From: Candidatus Bathyarchaeota archaeon
GTDB lineage: Archaea > Thermoproteota > Bathyarchaeia > 40CM-2-53-6 > RBG-13-38-9
DNA: 7,359 nucleotides
Assembly (NCBI GenBank): GCA_026015225.1
Contig: JAOZGV010000137.1
Span: 1 to 7,359, forward strand
Reading direction: 5' to 3'
The notes below the pieces were generated by a model that worked only from the letters and a program-made list of their open reading frames with translations, did no database searches and was not told the DNA's origin. A program made the translations under genes and the position numbers. Positions within the stretch are counted from its first letter, which is position 1. Each line of letters begins with the position of its first letter. This document shows positions 5,652 through 7,359 of the stretch, in pieces.

Positions 5652-5720
5652 TATTCCTATAGGAATATTTATGTCATAAAAATATTAATATTAAGAATAC
5701 ATCTCTGTTATATGTAATAG
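5652..5720 (+). promoter_or_regulatory. Composite palindromic promoter element, copy 2 (upstream of threonine synthase)
   Basis: A 16-bp perfect palindrome TATTCCTATAGGAATA (5652-5667) is directly followed by TTTATGTCATAAA (5668-5680), an AT-rich ATTAATATTAAG (TATA candidate) and TATATGTAATAG ending 15 bases before the GTG start. Length and internal spacing equal copy 1 (3593-3661) with no gap. The conserved end box falls where transcription would start if the AT-rich block is the TATA element. Confidence 0.65.
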
Positions 5721-5735
5721 TTTCAGGGATGAGAT

Positions 5736-6956
5736 GTGACAAGAATAAAAGCATTGAAATGCAGAGAGTGCGGAAAAGAGTATCCAGCTAAAAAAATCTA
5801 TTATTGTCAAGAATGCTTTGCGCCTCTTGAGGTAATTTATAATTACGATAAAATCGAGATAAATCCCAAAGAATTGAATAATAGACCTAAAAATCTTTGG
5901 CGTTATTTTGAACTATTTCCCATCAACGATGAAAAGAAGATTGTTGACCTAGGTGCAGGATTTACTAATTTACACAAATGCGATGAACTATCTAAAAAAA
6001 TTGGGATTAAGGATCTGTATGTAAAAAACGATACAACAAACCCAACTTATTCATTCAAGGATAGGCCAGCGTCGATTGCAGTTACTAAGGCATTGGAGTT
6101 TGGTTCAGATGGTGTAGGATGTGTTTCAACTGGAAATCTAGCAGCAGCTACAGCAGCCCATGCTGCCAAAGCTGGATTAAAATGTGGCATATTCATACCT
6201 AACAACATAGAAGCGAATAAAATCATACAATCGTCCATATATGGGGCAAGACTCGTTTCAATAAATGGTACATATGATGATGCAAACAGACTTGCTTTGC
6301 AAGCTTCTGAGATTTATGATTGGCCTATAGTAAATGTGAATTTACGCCCATATTATGCAGAAGGTTCAAAAAGTTTAGCCTATGAGACTTGCGAACAATT
6401 GGATTGGGACGTGCCAGATCATGTTGTAGTTCCCACGGCAAGTGGAGCATTATTGTGTGCCATAGACAGGGGTTTTAACGATTTTAAAAAGTTAGATTTT
6501 ATCGAAAACAAAAATGTGAAGATTTCGGCCGCTCAACCAGAGGGTTGCTCTCCAATAGTTCAATCATATAAAGCTGGTAGAAACGAAATTACTCCTGTTG
6601 AATACCCCGATACAGTTGCAAAAAGCTTAGCGATTGGCGATCCTGGGGATGGAATTTACGCATTAAAAACAATAGATGAAACAAAGGGTTTCGCAGAATC
6701 CGCTACAGACGCAGAGATAATTGACGCAATAAAACTCTTGGCAAAAACAGAAGGAATTTTCTCAGAGCCAGCAGGCAGCGTTACTATTGCAGTATTAAAA
6801 AAAATGGTGGAGCAGGGAGACATATCGCCAGATGAGAAAGTTGTTTGCTATGTAACTGGAAGCGGTTTTAAGTCCATTGAGGCAATTAAGGGATTAACTC
6901 CTGAGCTGATCCAAATCGACAGAGAAATAGAAACTTTAACGAGTATAATTAGTTAA
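5736..6956 (+). CDS. thrC: Threonine synthase (PLP-dependent) with N-terminal zinc ribbon
   Basis: The family enzyme converts O-phosphohomoserine to threonine and phosphate. The 406-residue protein starts with a zinc ribbon (Cys9, Cys12, Cys24, Cys27), usual for archaeal and many bacterial ThrC. The PLP lysine is in SFKDR (Lys108). The substrate/PLP region VSTGNLAAATAAHAAK follows, then VVPTASGALLCAI, and YVTGSGFKS near the C-terminus. All core fold-type II features are present, so it should be active. The start is GTG with a modest GGGATGAG upstream; an earlier ATG (5729) is out of frame. The sulfur-carrier gene follows after 16 bases, and an E1-like enzyme gene after that. This company recalls cysteine or homocysteine synthesis from a phosphorylated substrate and a protein thiocarboxylate, so a sulfhydrylase-like activity (or cysteate synthase, another ThrC relative) is a real alternative. 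Sequence alone favours threonine synthase. Confidence 0.88.
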   Translation: MTRIKALKCRECGKEYPAKKIYYCQECFAPLEVIYNYDKIEINPKELNNRPKNLWRYFELFPINDEKKIVDLGAGFTNLHKCDELSKKIGIKDLYVKNDTTNPTYSFKDRPASIAVTKALEFGSDGVGCVSTGNLAAATAAHAAKAGLKCGIFIPNNIEANKIIQSSIYGARLVSINGTYDDANRLALQASEIYDWPIVNVNLRPYYAEGSKSLAYETCEQLDWDVPDHVVVPTASGALLCAIDRGFNDFKKLDFIENKNVKISAAQPEGCSPIVQSYKAGRNEITPVEYPDTVAKSLAIGDPGDGIYALKTIDETKGFAESATDAEIIDAIKLLAKTEGIFSEPAGSVTIAVLKKMVEQGDISPDEKVVCYVTGSGFKSIEAIKGLTPELIQIDREIETLTSIIS

Positions 6957-6964
6957 GGGAGGAG
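6957..6964 (+). promoter_or_regulatory. Ribosome binding site that fixes the sulfur-carrier start
   Basis: GGGAGGAG begins right after the threonine synthase stop and ends 8 bases before the TTG at 6973. It supports that TTG over the out-of-frame TTG at 6966. Confidence 0.6.
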
Positions 6965-6972
6965 TTGAAATT

Positions 6973-7260
6973 TTGGGAAAAATAAAAGTGATTTTTTCGT
7001 CAGCTTTGACGAATACAACCAATGGTGAAAAGGAAGTTTATATTGAAGCTTCATCAGTACAAGAAGCTCTTGAAAAACTTGTTTTGAAGTATGGAAATGA
7101 TTTTAAGGAAAGAATATTTGAATCTGAGAAAAAACTGCGAAGATTCATCAATGTATATGTCAATAGAAGGGATATACGATTTCTAAAGGGTCCTGAATCA
7201 TCTGTCAAAAGCGGGGATGAGGTAACATTATTACCCGCGGTAAGTGGTGGAGGTGATTGA
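6973..7260 (+). CDS. MoaD/ThiS-family ubiquitin-like sulfur carrier protein
   Basis: This 95-residue beta-grasp protein of the MoaD/ThiS family is normally adenylated at its C-terminal glycine by an E1-like enzyme and converted to a thiocarboxylate that donates sulfur. Visible features are the first strand KIKVIFSSAL, the helix SVQEALEKLVLKYG, the INVYVNRRDIRFL strand region, and the family's GDEVTLLPAVSGG end. The protein ends Gly-Gly-Gly-Asp (92-95) instead of Gly-Gly, so a protease (typically JAMM type) would have to expose the glycine unless the Asp is tolerated; none is seen in the window. It starts at TTG with a strong ribosome site, sits 16 bases after threonine synthase and directly abuts the E1-like gene, so all three are surely one operon. 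Molybdopterin synthase small subunit is possible, but no MoaE or other molybdenum cofactor gene is nearby; sulfur donation for amino-acid synthesis or tRNA thiolation seems likelier. Confidence 0.85.
   Translation: MGKIKVIFSSALTNTTNGEKEVYIEASSVQEALEKLVLKYGNDFKERIFESEKKLRRFINVYVNRRDIRFLKGPESSVKSGDEVTLLPAVSGGGD
7249..7257 (+). promoter_or_regulatory. Full-length Shine-Dalgarno embedded in the carrier C-terminal codons
   Basis: GGAGGTGAT matches the archaeal anti-SD fully and lies 3 bases before the TTG of the E1-like gene (8 bases from the end of GGAGG or so). In the carrier frame the same nine bases encode its last residues, Gly-Gly-Asp. It sets the start of the next gene and couples the two translations. 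Confidence 0.7.
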
Positions 7261-7359
7261 TTGTATAAAGAATTGTCTGAAAGAGATAAAATTAGATATG
7301 ACAGGCAAATCAGAATACAAGGAATTGATGTCGAAGGACAACTAAAGCTTAAGAATTCA
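7261..7359 (+). CDS. ThiF/MoeB/HesA-family E1-like activating enzyme (N-terminus, cut by window end)
   Basis: Only 33 codons are present, but they carry the family's diagnostic N-terminus: LSERDKIRYDRQIRIQG, then GQLKLKNS, matching the RYSRQI...G...GQ.KLK pattern that precedes the ATP-binding glycine motif in ThiF, MoeB and HesA. Such enzymes adenylate the C-terminal glycine of the MoaD/ThiS carrier, which is encoded immediately upstream. The start is TTG directly after the carrier stop in the same frame, behind a perfect ribosome site. Whether it also has a rhodanese or JAMM domain lies beyond the window. Confidence 0.85.
   Translation, partial: MYKELSERDKIRYDRQIRIQGIDVEGQLKLKNS

Noticed and set aside
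6047..6238. Minus-strand open frame inside threonine synthase
   Set aside because: It is the shadow of the Ala-rich PLP region and has no ribosome site or promoter.

Overview
The window looks archaeal and AT-rich. The evidence is TATA-type promoter elements rather than bacterial -35/-10 boxes, Shine-Dalgarno sequences of the GGAGGTGAT type, frequent TTG/GTG starts, a zinc-ribbon threonine synthase and a C2H2-finger membrane protein. A TACK-type archaeon (Thaumarchaeota/Bathyarchaeota-like) would fit, but lineage cannot be settled from sequence reading alone. No rRNA, tRNA, CRISPR array or insertion sequence was seen.

Left half (about 200-3420, minus strand). A four-gene block reads, in transcription order: FtsX/MacB-type ABC permease, its LolD/MacB-type ATPase (overlapping the permease), a membrane-anchored DUF2318 (FtrD-like) Cys-rich protein, and a BlaI/MecI-type winged-helix regulator. 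DUF2318 protein + FtsX permease + ABC ATPase + thioredoxin recalls the accessory part of the bacterial P19/FTR1 iron-uptake operons (Campylobacter cj1658-cj1665), but no P19 or FTR1 gene is visible here. Each of the three promoter regions carries an inverted repeat, and these are candidate operators for the regulator. The permease appears to start at an ATT codon upstream of the first standard start.

Centre (3363-5640). A divergent intergenic region leads to a plus-strand thioredoxin with an unusual CYWC active site and a type II NADH dehydrogenase-like flavoprotein. After that gene lies a decayed, GC-richer fragment of a TrmO/TsaA-type tRNA methyltransferase gene with two in-frame stops.

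Right half (5650-7359, plus strand). A tight operon encodes threonine synthase (or a related PLP enzyme), a MoaD/ThiS-like sulfur carrier and the start of a ThiF/MoeB-type E1-like activating enzyme, cut by the window end. This grouping suggests protein-thiocarboxylate-dependent sulfur transfer in amino-acid biosynthesis. The carrier ends Gly-Gly-Gly-Asp rather than Gly-Gly, and its last three codons are also the Shine-Dalgarno sequence of the next gene.

Linking theme. The thioredoxin gene and the threonine synthase operon, about 2 kb apart, are preceded by the same 69-bp composite promoter element. It contains two adjacent perfect palindromes (core ATTCCTATAGGAAT, then TTTATGTCATAAA), is identical over its first 31 bases and keeps its spacing throughout. 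I infer a shared, unidentified regulator tying thiol-redox and sulfur-transfer genes together.
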